A DNA stretch of 64,000 nucleotides from Lithobates sylvaticus (Eukaryota; Chordata; Amphibia; Anura; Ranidae): positions 402,503,397-402,567,396 of the forward strand of contig CM053030.1 of the NCBI GenBank assembly GCA_028564925.1, written 5' to 3'. Shown piece after piece: positions 23,308 through 34,539 of this stretch. Below the pieces are notes generated by a model that did no database searches, had not been told where the DNA came from, and worked only from the letters and a program-made list of their open reading frames with translations. How positions within the stretch are numbered: the first letter of the stretch is position 1; each line of letters opens with the position of its first letter. A program made the position numbers and the translations under genes.

Positions 23308-23635
23308 TTTTCAAATCACTCATTTAATTAAAGAGTAACTTTTGTTGGGAAAAACAATTAAAATCTGTCTTCTGAACAATTATGTTTTAATGGCCCTTCT
23401 GTATAAAGCTATAAAGCAAATGAACAAGATACACATTGATCTGTAAGCTCCTTCCTCTTCAGAAGCTTTTTTTGTGTTTGATTATACAACGTGTAATCTA
23501 AATCTGATTTGAAAAAGATGGGAAATATATATTATTATATATAAACAAACAAAGCACCCCACCCTCCCACACCAGTACTTCATTGTCAGTGTCCACTAGT
23601 TAGTTGCTCTAGCAAGAGTCCCTTCATAGTGCAGT
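23308..23635. other. Unclassified stretch
   Basis: I see no gene or clear element here. Confidence 0.35.
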
Positions 23636-23639
23636 TTAA

Positions 23640-24875
23640 CCACTTGCGGACCGCTCGCCACCATTGTAAGTCGGCTGTTTGAAGTTAAATACCGGGGTTA
23701 TAGCAGCAGATAGCGTCCATAACCCCGGTATCTCTTTAAACAGCTGTCAGTCTGCTTTAAGATAAATGTGGTCTCTGCAGTGGATTCACCGCAAGATCAA
23801 CTTTATTGAGGGCGGAAGAGGGCCGCACCCCGGTGGTCTCCGCCGCTTACTGGAGCCGTCGGTAGCGGCGGAGCCGATCAGGTCCTCTCCCCTCTTAGAC
23901 ATGGAGCCAAGTGAGGGAAAGATGGTCCCCACTCTGGTCCATACCATTGGATGACGGAAGCAATGTCAAACGTCACTTCCACCCATGAAGTTTTCTCCTT
24001 CACTGATGGGCACTAATAAGGCGGCACTGACGCGCACTAATAAGGCGGCACCGATGAGGTGGCACCAATGAGGTGGCACTGATAGGTACTGACGATGGGC
24101 ACTGATAGGCGGCACTGATGGTCACTGGTAGGCGGCACTGATGGGCGGCACTGATGGGCATTGATAGGCGGCACTGATGGGCACTCATTGGTGGCACTGG
24201 TGGGCACTGATAGGAAACACTGTTGGGCACTGAAAGGCTGCACTGATGTGTACTTATGGGTGGCACTGATAGCCGGCACTGCTGGGCACTGCTGGGCACT
24301 GATAGGCAGCACTGCTGGCCACTGATGGGCACTGAAATGTTGCACTGATAGATGGCATTGATAGGCATCACTGATGGCACTGGCACTGGCAGGCATTAGG
24401 GATGGGCACTAATTGGCAGCTGCCTAGGCACTGATTGGCATTTCCCTGGTGGTCTAGGGTGGCATACCTGGTGGTCCAGTATGGTGGCAATCCCTGGTGG
24501 TCCTGGCAGCATCCTGGTGATCCTGGGTGGGCATCCGAGGGGGGGCTGCACTAATAAACAATCAGCACAGACCCCCCTGTCTACTCGTGTCTGTCACGAG
24601 TGAGGAAAAGCCGATCGAAACGGCTCTTTCTGTTAACATCGTGATCAGCCATGATTGGACATGGCTGATCACATGGTAAAGAGCCTCCGCCAGAGGCTCT
24701 TTACTGAGATCGGTGTATCGGTGTGTCAAACTGACACACCGCACCACTGATCGCCGCAATGCACTCCCCCACAGGGGCACGAGAGCGGTCTCCTGGAGGG
24801 CCATCATATGACGTCCACCCAGAATGAGAGCCGCGCTGCCTAGCCGTCATTTGACAGCCAGCTGGCAGGTAGTGG
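23640..24875. mobile_element. TTAA-flanked element, 1236 bp, with minisatellite
   Basis: TTAA lies at 23636-23639 and 24876-24879. The tips are CCACTTGCGGAC on the left and CCACTACCTGCC inverted on the right. A hairpin (ACCGGGGTTATAGC with CATAACCCCGGTAT) lies near 23690. The middle is the GGCACTGAT minisatellite. A 128-codon open frame across the minisatellite is repetitive and not a gene. Confidence 0.7.
24000..24415. repeat. GGCACTGAT minisatellite
   Basis: Units of about 12-24 bases vary around GGGCACTGATAGGCGGCACTGAT. The same unit type fills the element at 17607. It is a shared internal feature of this TTAA family. Confidence 0.85.
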
Positions 24876-24879
24876 TTAA

Positions 24880-25570
24880 AGGGGTCCCGTCATGCTTTTT
24901 TTCTATTACAAGGAATGTTTACCTTCCTTGTAATAGGAATAAAATTGACCCAATTTTTTTTTTTTTTAATGGACAGTGTAAAAATAAAAAATAAACAAAA
25001 TAATAATAATAAATAAAAAAAAGTAAAGCACCCCGTCCCGCTGAGTTCGCGCGCAGAAGCGAATGCATATGTAATTCGCGCCCGCATATGAAAACGGTGT
25101 TCAAACCACACATGTGAGGTATCGCCCTGATCATTAGAGCGAAAGAATTAATTCTAGCAAAAGACCTCCTATGTAACTCAAAACTGGTAACCTGTAGAAA
25201 TTTTAAAATGTCGCCAATGGAGATTTTTAAGGGTCAAAGTTTGTCGCCGTTCCACTAGCGGGTGCAATTTTAAAGCATGACATGTTGGGTATCAATTTAC
25301 TAGGCGTAACATTATCTTTCACAATATATAAAAAAAATTGGGCTAACATTACTGTTGTCTTATTTTTTAATAAATAAATACATTTTTTCCAAAAAAATTG
25401 TAAGACAGCTGCGTAAATACGGTGTGACATAAAGTATTGCAACGACCGCCATTTTATTCTGTAGGGTGTCTGAAAAAAAATATAATGTTTGGGAGTTCTA
25501 AGTAATTTTCTTGAAAAAAATATGATTTTAACTTAACGTAAACAACAGATCTCAAAAAGAGGCTCGGTTT
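24880..25570 (+). repeat. Frog repeat block ending AGAGGCTCGG
   Basis: This is non-coding DNA with landmarks CACACATGTGAGGTATCGCC, GACATGTTGGGTATCAATTT and ACGACCGCCATTTTATTC. It ends at CAAAAAGAGGCTCGG just before TTAA. Part of it recurs inverted at 11290-12165. It is probably part of a larger non-autonomous DNA element. Confidence 0.6.
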
Positions 25571-25574
25571 TTAA

Positions 25575-25790
25575 AGCGGAGTTCCGCCTGGGTAAAAAAA
25601 AAATTAAAAGTCAGCATCTACAAATACTGTAGCTGTTGACTTTTAATATAAGGACACTTATCTGTCCTGGGAGCATGCGATATCGGCACCCGAAGCCGAC
25701 CCGGCATCATTACTAAGGGAAAGGGAGCCTTACGGCTTCACAACCTGTTTCCTACTGCGCATGCACGAGTCGCCCTTTACGAATTTTATT
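25575..25790. mobile_element. TTAA element, left part
   Basis: TTAA at 25571-25574 is followed by AGCGGAGTTCCGCC. An inner hairpin reads AAAAGTCAGC with GTTGACTTTT. The same parts occur inverted at 34540-35000. The right end is missing. Confidence 0.55.
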
Positions 25791-26270
25791 TAGATCAATG
25801 AAATATGCTTTCTGTTAATATTGTTAAAGTTGTTGTTGTTAATACTTATTTTGTAACTTCATTCTGCATAAAACATTCAACAGTGTCATTTCATGAGATA
25901 ATTTACGAGGGCGTGTTTAGAGGCAGAGCATGGTAGGGTTTGGGTGGGGCAACTGGTGGTGAGTAACTCTTAGAGCCTGGCTAGTATTTATACAGCAGGT
26001 AAATTACTGTAAGTATTGAACACGTAATTTTTCTAGGTAAATATATTTCTGAAGGTACTATTGACATGAAAGTTTCACCACATGTCAGTAACATCCCATG
26101 CAATCCATACATACAAAGAAACCAAAACAATTAAGTTCAGAAAACAAGTTATGTGTAATAAAATGTGAAAATGTGAATAAATTACTGTGCCACCGGTGTG
26201 AAAAACTGAGCTGCTAACACAACAGTAAGACTAATTGTATATAAACATAAATGGGAAAATGTGTAGAGCT
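25791..26270. other. Unclassified stretch
   Basis: I see no gene. The left boundary of the Penelope-like copy that follows is uncertain and could lie in here. Confidence 0.35.
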
Positions 26271-27087
26271 AAAACTCTATAAGCCCTTAGAACTTAACCT
26301 AGGAGGGAAATTTGCATACACCTCTACAGTTAAGTGATAAAACTAAACCAGAAATGCAAGGTAATGCAAATAAATAATATTACTATAGAAACCACGGAAC
26401 CACTGATAAAACAACATATGAGTGCACATACATGTACAACAATATTCAAATGAAAAACAAAAAATGTAATAGAATAATGAGTCCTAACATATACGTTTTT
26501 CAGAAGACCATCTACAATGACAATCTTTAAATGGATTAAGAGTTGGTAGGTCCCCAAAAAAGGCCACAGATGGTGATGTTCAAATGACCAAAGATCGAGC
26601 AACACCCAGGGCTGTGCTTCTGTCACCAGAGGGAAGGGGGGTGAGTATTCTTACCATGAGATGTGGACCCACACACCAGCGGTGGTGGGTCATACAGGCA
26701 GGGATGCAACCATAGATTGCAGATGGCGATCTACTGGGATGGTTTAGATGAAAACTTGCTGCAATAGTTGTAAGATGGTCAGCTAGTACTGGAACCGAAT
26801 ATGCAACCGAGATCTCCCAAGGGTAGATGATATCCACAGATCGCTCAACAATCAGACAAGGATGCAACTAAAATCTCCTCAACGGTGAATGATGTCCGCA
26901 GAGCGCTCACCAATCAACAATGGGAGCAATAATCATAAAAGTAAAAAGAGAGAAGGACTCCACATAGCGTAGATCAAAAACGTCGAGTTTTAATATAAAA
27001 TGCACACACCGTGACCGATGTGTACAAATAAGGTGATATAAAGATATAAAAAATATATTGTGCAGTGTGTGAAGCTTAGGCAAGCAG

Positions 27088-27127
27088 TATCCAGACCGGT
27101 TTCGTCCAACAGGACTTCAACTGGGGC
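27088..27127 (-). ncRNA. Hammerhead-ribozyme-like motif of Penelope-like element 1
   Basis: On the minus strand the order is CCCCAG, a degenerate core UUGAA, stem II GTCC-TGTT-GGAC, the conserved GAAAC, then CGGTC and CTGG closing stem I. The bases after stem I (ATACTGC) resemble the loop-contact region of known hammerheads. The CUGAUGA box is damaged, so activity is unlikely. Confidence 0.5.
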
Positions 27128-28001
27128 ATTGGCTTCCTAGTTTCCACTGCGCTGTATATATAGAAATACATGGATCAAATAATTTGGCAAATGGCCATAA
27201 AATAGACGTGATTAGAGTACTTCGTAGTAGACGGTGTGCGTCTCACACCTCGCATTCATCCACCAATCATAGGAGTCCTGCATAGGGGGCACTTCATGTA
27301 CATCACCAATGTACACTGTACGTGCGGCTCACACCTCGCATTAGACCACTAATCATGGAGGAGCTACGTGTGGAGCACGTTGTATACATCACCAGTTCAT
27401 GCTGGCAGGCCTCTAAAACATTGTGGTATTACAGCAGACAACCAAACCTCGATGTGATCACAGTCACGTGATTAGTGGCTCGTAACACAGGAAGTAATGG
27501 GGGTGCCTTCATCGTCAGATGATAGCCTCTGTCAGCAAAGCCACGCCAATCTATGCCGAAACTAATGGCATCCCAAAGGACCTACGTCACTCAATAATCA
27601 TCACAACTCAGTATAACCCCCTCTTAGTGTGACGAAAGAGCCACGTCTCATATAATCACTCACATGAAACTGGTCATTCACCAAAACAATATAAAGGGCA
27701 AATAGCCCACATTTGACATTGATATTAGCTATATAAAATCCATAAACATCAATTATAGAATTTAAATATCATTAAAAAATATGAAATACATAATTATGAG
27801 AAACACATCAAACTTCATAAAAAATAAGCCAAATGAAGTCATTAATATGTATAAACTGTCACATATGGAAAAATGTCAATCTACACATATTTAACATATA
27901 AATGGTAAAAATACTCAAAGGAAGAACAAAGAACAGCCAGAATAAAAATAATGTAGATTTTCATTTTTTTTTTAGGTTTGATTGATAAAAGCGTTGATGT
28001 C

Positions 28002-28538
28002 CTAGTCTATGTTCATCCCGTAATGCAAAAAAGATTTTAATTGATAAATCCAAAATGTCTCAAGATGTGAGACCCCTCTTAGGCAGGAATCACCTCTCCA
28101 ATGAGGGATGAATTTATCGATAATCTGGAACTTGGTGCCTAGTAGATTTTTATTGTGGTGATGTAAATAGTGTCTACGAACACTATGATTAATGCAGCCT
28201 CTTTTAATACTCGCAATGTGTTCATTCACCCTTACCGAAAATGTTTGTATAGTGCGTCCAACATACTGCTTTTTACAAGGGCAAGTGATCAGGTACACAA
28301 TGTAGCGAGTGGTGCAGGGGGTGAAATGCTTCATTTGATATTGTTGGGATGTAGTAGTGGACTCAAAGGACTCTGATTTCCTTCTACCGCAAGTATTGTG
28401 CAAGCATACATTACACCTACGACATGGATAATAGCCCTTAAGGTCATGAAAAAATGAGGATCTGACCGGGGGGGTCAATGACGTTTGGAGCAATTTGCCC
28501 ACCCAAAGGTACCAAACCTCTGTATATGACACCAGCAC
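28002..28538 (-). pseudogene. Penelope-like GIY-YIG endonuclease domain
   Basis: A Cys-rich stretch (YYPCRRCNVC) is followed by YIVYLITCPCKKQYVGRT, the GIY-YIG core, then VRVNEHIASIKRG and the C-terminal FWIYQLKS. In this family the domain nicks DNA to start target-primed reverse transcription. It lies downstream of the RT, as expected. Confidence 0.85.
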
Positions 28539-28789
28539 AATCTGGAAGGACTGGGCCTAAGGCCCGATCGTTCTTTAGTACTTTCCAGTGACGATTAAAA
28601 ATGTATTTTATTTGTTTGTTATACAGAAAATTAGGTGATAAAAGACCACTTATATTTAGTATATTGAATGCGCCTGGATTGGTCTCTCATCAATAGATTT
28701 CTATCCATGGATGATACCTTTCTTCATCTATGGTTGAAGGGTGGTAGCCTTTTTCTACAAATCTTGATTTGAGAACTGTAGATTGATGG

Positions 28790-29178
28790 TTAAACTGATG
28801 GATTTTTGCAATTTTGTCTAATGCGCAGCAATTGGCTGCGTGGAACCGATTTCAACCATGATGCATGGTGACAACTATCGACCAGAATGTATCCAGTCTG
28901 GTCGGTAGGTTTAAAAAAGATTTTAGTAACCAACTGGTGGTTCACAATCGAGATTTCTAAATATAGAAAGTGTATAGTGGTGAAACTGGCCTCGTAGCTC
29001 AACTTGATGCCTCTATTATTGCAATTCAGAATCGTCATGAAATCACACAGGGAATCTTCATCTCCTTTCCACAGGAGGAGGATGTCGTCTATGTATCTAG
29101 CCCAAAGGACCAACTCTGGTCTATTAAGAGCATAGACGACCTCCTCGTTCCAACGTGCCATAAAGAGATTTGGCAGGC
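28790..29178 (-). pseudogene. Penelope-like reverse transcriptase, C-terminal part
   Basis: The motifs LFMARWNEEVVY and RYIDDILLLW (the YIDD catalytic box) come first, followed by FFKPTDQTGYI and SCHHASW. This order is typical of Penelope-like RTs. The N-terminal RT is missing. Confidence 0.8.
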
Positions 29179-29179
29179 T

Positions 29180-29690
29180 GTACTACGGGTGCACTGTATT
29201 GTGTATTGTGTACACCACCAGAAGTGTAGTAGAAACTGTACACACTGTATTAGATACTGTGTACACCGCCTGCACTTTATTAGAAATTGTACTACAGCTG
29301 CACTGTATTGTGTACTGTGTACACCACCAGAAGTGTAGTAGAAACTGTACACACTGTATTAGATACTGTGTACACCACCAGAAAAGTAGTAGAAACTGTA
29401 CTACAGCTGCATGGTATTGTGTACTGTGTACACCAACAGAAGTGTATTAGAAACTGTACACACTATATTAGATACTGTGTACACCACCAAAGAAGTAGTA
29501 GAAACTGTACACACTGTATTAGATACTGTGTACACCGCCTGCACTATATTAGAAACTGTACAATGGCTGCACTGTATTTTATACTGTGTACACCACCAGA
29601 AGTGTAGTAGAAACTGTACACACTGTATTAGATACTGTGTACACTGCCTGAAGTGTAATAGAAACAGTACACCACCGAATGCACTGTAGA
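29180..29690. repeat. Tandem array around ACTGTGTACACCACCAG
   Basis: Units of about 55-60 bases alternate ACTGTGTACACCACCAGAAG, TGTAGTAGAAACTG and ACACTGTATTAGAT, with a second variant holding CTACAGCTGCACTGTATTG. About nine units are visible. Open frames on both strands are by-products. By position this is the subterminal array of the hAT-type element ending at 30209. Confidence 0.85.
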
Positions 29691-29708
29691 TATAGGCTAC
29701 ACTGGATG

Positions 29709-29712
29709 CAGA

Positions 29713-29767
<55 letters not shown>

Positions 29768-29782
29768 CATACACTAGACTGA

Positions 29783-29820
<38 letters not shown>
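29709..29820. repeat. (TA)n microsatellite, two blocks
   Basis: Two long TA runs are separated by CATACATACACTAGACTGAC. Confidence 0.95.
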
Positions 29821-29822
<2 letters not shown>

Positions 29823-30209
29823 AATACACTGGCACTAACTGAATAACCTGCCTGCTTAATCTCAATCAAGCTATCTCTCTGTCCACACCATCAGCACTAC
29901 ACACAGCCACCGTGTAAGCAGCCTTATATAGTGTGAGGCGTGGACTTAGTCCCCCTGAGCCACGATTGGCCAAAGGCACCCTGCCTTTGGCCAATTATGG
30001 CTCTCTTAGCAGAGCACGCTGTGATTAGCCAAAGCATGCAGGTCAGGTGCATGCTTTGGCCAATCATCATACAGCAATGCACTGCGATCTCGCAGTGCAT
30101 TTTGGGGTGTTCTGCGGCACTTAAATTTTCCGCAAATGCCCCATAATGTTTGCTGTTCGGCGAACGGGCGAACACCTGATGTTCGAGTCGAATATCGAGC
30201 TCATCCCTA
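29821..30209 (+). mobile_element. hAT-type right end with three hairpins
   Basis: Three perfect or near-perfect hairpins follow each other: 29965-29995 (ATTGGCCAAAGG), 30023-30065 (GCCAAAGCATGCA) and 30075-30101 (AATGCACTGCGA). The tip then reads GTTCGAGTCGAATATCGAGC and TCATCCCTA. No left tip was found. Confidence 0.6.
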
Positions 30210-30212
30210 CAT

Positions 30213-30530
30213 AAGAATACAAGAAGATGAGAATCACATTCTGTAATTAGCTTACCTTGGTACTTTATTCCGATAGCTATAAAGGGCCTGCATACTTGTA
30301 AACTCCACCCACGAAACTACAATCCTCAAACCGGTTTCACCCCTAATGGGCTTGTTCACAAGGATAGAGTAGGTATCTATTCTTGTGAACAAGCCCATCA
30401 GGGGTGAACACATTTGGGGGGGTTTCTTGAGTGAAGACTACATGTATGGAGCTGCTTTATTGCGATAAAAATAAAGTAGCAAGGTTAGCTAATTACAGAG
30501 TGTGATTCTCATCTTCTTGTATTCTTATAT
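30213..30530. mobile_element. 318 bp palindrome, possible Penelope-like terminal pair
   Basis: The arms read TAAGAATACAAGAAGATGAG on the left and its complement on the right, centred near 30372. Next to the centre is GGGCTTGTTCACAAG, mirrored. Minus-strand GCCCATTAGGGG then GAAACCGG recalls a worn hammerhead stem II and GAAA, but the CUGAUGA box is absent. It abuts the hAT tip at 30209. Confidence 0.5.
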
Positions 30531-31251
30531 TAATTATGGTTTTAATGCAGCCCTGTAGTGAAATTGGGTTCTACAGATGCAATGGGATGGCACTGAGGGT
30601 AGGACCTAAATAGGTTTTACATACTTGCCAACAGTCCTAATTTTCCCAGGACAATCTCGATAATTGGACTCTCGTCTCGATCTGAGCGAGTCCTGATCAA
30701 AATCCCGGGATTTCGCTTTTTGTCCCGGGCATCGGGACTTTATTTGGAACCAGCAACAGTTTTTGGCTCTGAAAAAATGACCACGATAACTCTTTCTGGC
30801 TAGCAAGTCTCTTTCCCCATGTGTTCAGTGGTGAGGGAAGGGGCCTCCGATCCATGCAGCTAATCGGCTTGTCTCTTCAGTATACAAGTAGACAATTCTC
30901 TTGTACACTGAAGCAGGTTAGCTGCACAGATCGGAGGCCCCTCCCCTCTCCACTGAACACACAGGGAAAGAGACCTGCATACAAATGGAGCTGCCGCCAA
31001 CCCTCTGCCCCGTGGCCTGCTGCCATGTCCGACGAGAGGCAGAGTCAATTGACTCTACTAGGGGCACCTGGTGTAAGGAGGGACTCCACTGCCTGGGGAC
31101 ACCTGAGATGTAAGGAGGGACTCCACTATGTGCTATCATACACATAAATCTCTGTAAGTAAGGCTGTAAGTGGTAATTGCTTTACAGATTCTCTGAAGTT
31201 AGATGGTGTTCTTGGGGAGCACATGTATTCAATTGGGGTGGTGTCAAACAC
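30531..31251. other. Probable non-coding hAT-type relic with a long hairpin
   Basis: The CTTGCCAACAGTCCTAATTT and CCCGGGATTT stretches look like a common frog repeat. A long palindrome lies at 30805-30976 (AGTCTCTTTCCCCATGTG mirrored by CACACAGGGAAAGAGACC). It resembles the palindrome at 54014-54201. No coding content is seen. Confidence 0.45.
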
Positions 31252-31255
31252 TTAA

Positions 31256-31613
31256 AGAATATGTAAACCTAACATTTCATATTCCTGATATGTGCCTGCT
31301 GTACCATATACTTATATGAAAAAGTATCTTTTTCTCTTTGTATTGCTACCTTTGTGTGAAATACCTGATGTGCCTGCCAGTCCCTCTGCTTTCCTATTAA
31401 ATACTGACCACATTAGGTATGAGAGCAGTATGCTACTATTTCTCCTCCCCAGCTCTCTTTGCAGCTGAGAACAGAAGGTATGTGATCACTTATAAAAAAA
31501 GGGGAAAAAAAGTATTTAGAATGTTTTTGTTATATCCATACACAAATGTTTTGCCTTTCATTTCTATTTTAAACTGAATGGGTTGTTTTACAAGGTGAGG
31601 GTTTATATATACT
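31256..31613. mobile_element. TTAA-flanked short element, 358 bp
   Basis: TTAA lies at 31252-31255 and 31614-31617. The left tip AGAATATGTAAACC and inverted right tip AGTATATATAAACC match at 12 of 14 bases. Confidence 0.65.
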
Positions 31614-31654
31614 TTAAAACAGACTTTCAGGCAAAAAAATGGTGGCAGCATCAC

Positions 31655-31975
31655 TCCCTTTTAGCCTAAGCTGTATTGTACCCACCTCAGACTGTTACTG
31701 GACAATGAAGAAGAAGCACCATGGTGATGAGCTCATATTTCTGTCACTCTGCTTTCTCCTCCTATTAGCACATTCCTTGTCAGCACATGAACTGATTGGC
31801 TCCTTGTGCTGCTTCATCCTCTCACAATAAACACTCTCACAATGAACCCTGCTATACAGGGACTGCAAGAGACTGATACCAGGTCATAGTCAAATACTTA
31901 TACTTAAACAAATACTTATAACACTGTCATTAAAAAATATACATTTAATGTTATCTGCCTAGAGTTCAGCTTTAA
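31655..31975. repeat. Direct repeat, copy 1
   Basis: This stretch begins CACTCCCTTTTAGCCTA and ends GAGTTCAGCTTTAA. It matches 32882-33167 in the same direction, with small indels. No gene is recognised in either copy. Confidence 0.75.
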
Positions 31976-32881
31976 CCAACACCAGATCATGTACCTAGTA
32001 CGTAATCTGACACTTCCGGCCATAGGGCGTGCATGCACGCCGCCAGCGACCCACTCCCGGTGTGATCACACACAGCGGTAGCCCATCGGCCAATCCCGCA
32101 GATTTGATGTCCGCCAGAACCCGCTGATTACACAGGACACAGGCTGAACGACAATCTGCCTATGTAAACAAGGCAGATTGTCATTCTGTCAGAAGGGAAC
32201 ATATTGATCCTGTGTTTCTGCAAAGCAGGAACATGGATCTTTGATTTCCCCTAGTGAAAGCAGCTCTCCCACAATGAGTGAACACAGGCTAGGCACACTG
32301 CGAACAAGGCAGATCGCCATTCTGACAGAAGGAAAGGGATGGAATTTGCAGGGTATAAATTCAATTTCTTCCCCTAGTAAAAGCACATCACACAGTATAC
32401 TAAAACACCAGCCATGCACACAGTTAACCCTTTGATCGCCCCTGATGTTAACCCCTTCCCAGCCAGTGTCATTAGTACAGTGGCAGTGCATATTTTTTAG
32501 CACTGATCACTGTATTGGTGTCCCTGGTTCCCAAAAAGCGTTAGTGTCCAATTTGTCCACCGCAATATCGCAGTCCTGCTATAAGTCGCTGATCGCCGCC
32601 ATTACTAGTTAAAAAAATAAATAAATAAACATATCCCATAGTTTGTAGATGCTATAACTTTTGCGCAAACCAATCAATATACGCTTATTGTGATTTTTTT
32701 TAACCAAAAATATGTAACAGGATACGTTTTGGCCTAAATTGATGAAGAAATTTGATTTTTGATTTTTATTTTATTGAGTATGCTTTATAGCAAAAAGTAA
32801 AAAAAAAAAAGTAAAAAATATATTATTTTTTTCAATTTTCGGTCTTTTTTTGTTTATAGCGCAAAAAAAAAAATTCAACCC
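31976..32881 (+). repeat. Frog repeat (CCACTTAAGG family), partial
   Basis: Landmarks are CGCCATTACTAGTT, GCTATAACTTTTGCGCAAAC, CAATCAATATACGC and TTTATAGCGCAAAAA, shared in order with 35005-35919. It lies between the two direct repeats. Termini are not clear. Confidence 0.6.
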
Positions 32882-33167
32882 ACTCCCTTTTCAGCCTAGG
32901 CTGTCATGTACCCACCCCAGACTGTGACTGGACAATGAAGAAGAAGCACCACGGTGATGAGCTCATCTTTCTGTCACTCTATTTACTCCTCCTATTAGCA
33001 CACTGTCAGCACAGAACTAATTGGCTCCCTGTGCTGCTTCATCCTCTCACACTGAACCCTGCCATACAGGGACTGCAAGAGACCGATACCAGGTCATATT
33101 CAAACACTTTTACCACTGACATTCAAAAATATACATTTAATGTTATGTGACTAGGGTTCAGCTTTAA
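32882..33167. repeat. Direct repeat, copy 2
   Basis: This is the second copy of the stretch at 31655-31975, shorter at its left edge, ending GGGTTCAGCTTTAA. Confidence 0.75.
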
Positions 33168-33292
33168 ACATGTATGATAAATATACCAATAAATCAATTT
33201 TTTATTAAAATGTGCATCTAAATATGGTAAACAAATGTTAACTTTCCATATGCTAAAATGTGTGTTTTATTGTTTGTAGTATTATGTCCCTT

Positions 33293-33480
33293 TAGACTCG
33301 ATTCACATCTATGCATGTTGCTTTTGAGCATTTTTGCTGTGCTTTCCACTGTTTTTTAACCATGTTATTATCGTGATATTACCACGATTTGAGATTTGCT
33401 TTTGTGTTTTTTACATTCACTGTATGTAGCCGGTTGCTAAGAATTGGGCCAGGCAGCCGGCCACCGTGTCCTTAAGAACC
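33293..33480. mobile_element. GATTCACAT-type element, left part
   Basis: TTA then GACTCGATTCACATC marks a terminus of the TTA-target type. TACATTCACTGTATGTAGCC and GGCAGCCGGCCACC near 33415-33467 recur inverted near 37585-37640. Confidence 0.45.
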
Positions 33481-34539
33481 GATGAGTCATCAGCTGTCAA
33501 CGGGATTACCCGCTGACAGTTGAATGCAAAAAAAAAAAATTGCAGACAAAAAAAAAATTGTGAAAAGAAAATGGCGTGGGTCTGGTATGGATTTGGAGGG
33601 GACACCCCCACGCCAAAATAAAAAAAAATGGTGTGTGGGCCCCCCAAAATCAATGCCAGACCCTTATCCGAGCATGCAGCCCGGAAGATTAGTTAAGGGA
33701 GGGGACAAATGAGCATCCCTGAACCATACCAGACCGCATGCCCTCAACATGGGGGGTGCCCTCCCCCCCACCCCAAAGCACCTTGTCCCCATGTTGATGG
33801 GGACAAGGGCCTCTTCCCCAAAACCCTGGCTGGTGGTTGTGGGAATCTGCGGGCAGGGGCTTATCAGAATCCAGAAGGGATTTTAATAAGGGGGCCCCAA
33901 GATCCTGCCCCCCATGTGAATGAGTAGTGCAATGTGACAAGAGACAGTCCTTTTATTAAAAATGGCTTCTTTCTTCGTCTTCTTCTTCTCCCGCTTCTTC
34001 CTCCGGTCTTCTTCTTCTTCCTCCAGTCTTCTTCTTCTTTCTCCGGTCTTCTTCTTCTTCCTCCCGGCTTCTTCTTTCTCTGGTCTTCATCTGGTGTTCT
34101 TCTTCCTCCACTGCCGACCCGCTGAAAATAAAAAAACAACCATCCTTCGACACTACATCCCACCGATCTGTCCTACATTTCTTATATAACTGTGGGGAGG
34201 ATGATGTCAAATCAGAGACCCCACCCCCTTGTCATGTGACCACCCGAGCATGATGGGTCCATGATGTCACAAGGGGACGGGGTCTCTGGATGACGCCATC
34301 CAACGGCTACTCCCTATAGTTATATAAGAAATGGCCCCTTGCTTGTCCCCTCGCTTTTCTGACCTGCCGGACTGCATGCTCTGATAAGGGTCTGGTATGG
34401 ATTTTGGGGGGGACCCCACACCATTTTCTTTTTTAGATTTTAGCGTGTCCCCTCCAAATCCTTATCAGACTGGAAGGTCTGGTGTGGTTCTGGGGTGGGA
34501 CCCCACGCTGTTTTTTTAGCTGGCAAATCTTTTATTTTT
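33481..34539. repeat. Ranid-type repeat with GGTCTGGTATGGATTT words
   Basis: The words GTCTGGTATGGATTT and CCCACGCC recur, and there is a long (TTC)n-like patch at 33970-34110 with CCTCCGG breaks. A hairpin reads CCTTGTCCCCATGTTGATGG near 33781. Several 60-100 codon open frames are low-complexity by-products. Confidence 0.55.

Larger units (their letters stand above)
26271..29178 (-). mobile_element. Penelope-like element 1, 5'-truncated, decayed
   Basis: Read on the minus strand: a reverse transcriptase part, a linker, a GIY-YIG endonuclease, a long 3' region and a hammerhead-like motif. The 5' end is lost at 29178, where a tandem array begins. The left limit is a guess, set where recognisable tail sequence fades. 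The element has several breaks and is inactive. Confidence 0.75.

Noticed and set aside
24000-24396. 128- and 119-codon open frames rich in Cys, Gln and Pro
   Set aside because: They translate the GGCACTGAT minisatellite and have low complexity.
29401-29865. 154-codon open frame with Tyr-Ile runs
   Set aside because: It crosses (TA)n and the tandem array; no conserved motif.
30210-30217. CATAAGAA as a hAT 8 bp target duplication at 30210
   Set aside because: No left copy of the element or of this 8-mer next to a matching tip was found, so it cannot be supported.
33864-34210. Lys/Glu/Arg-rich open frames resembling nuclear proteins
   Set aside because: They arise from the (TTC)n-like patch inside a frog repeat.
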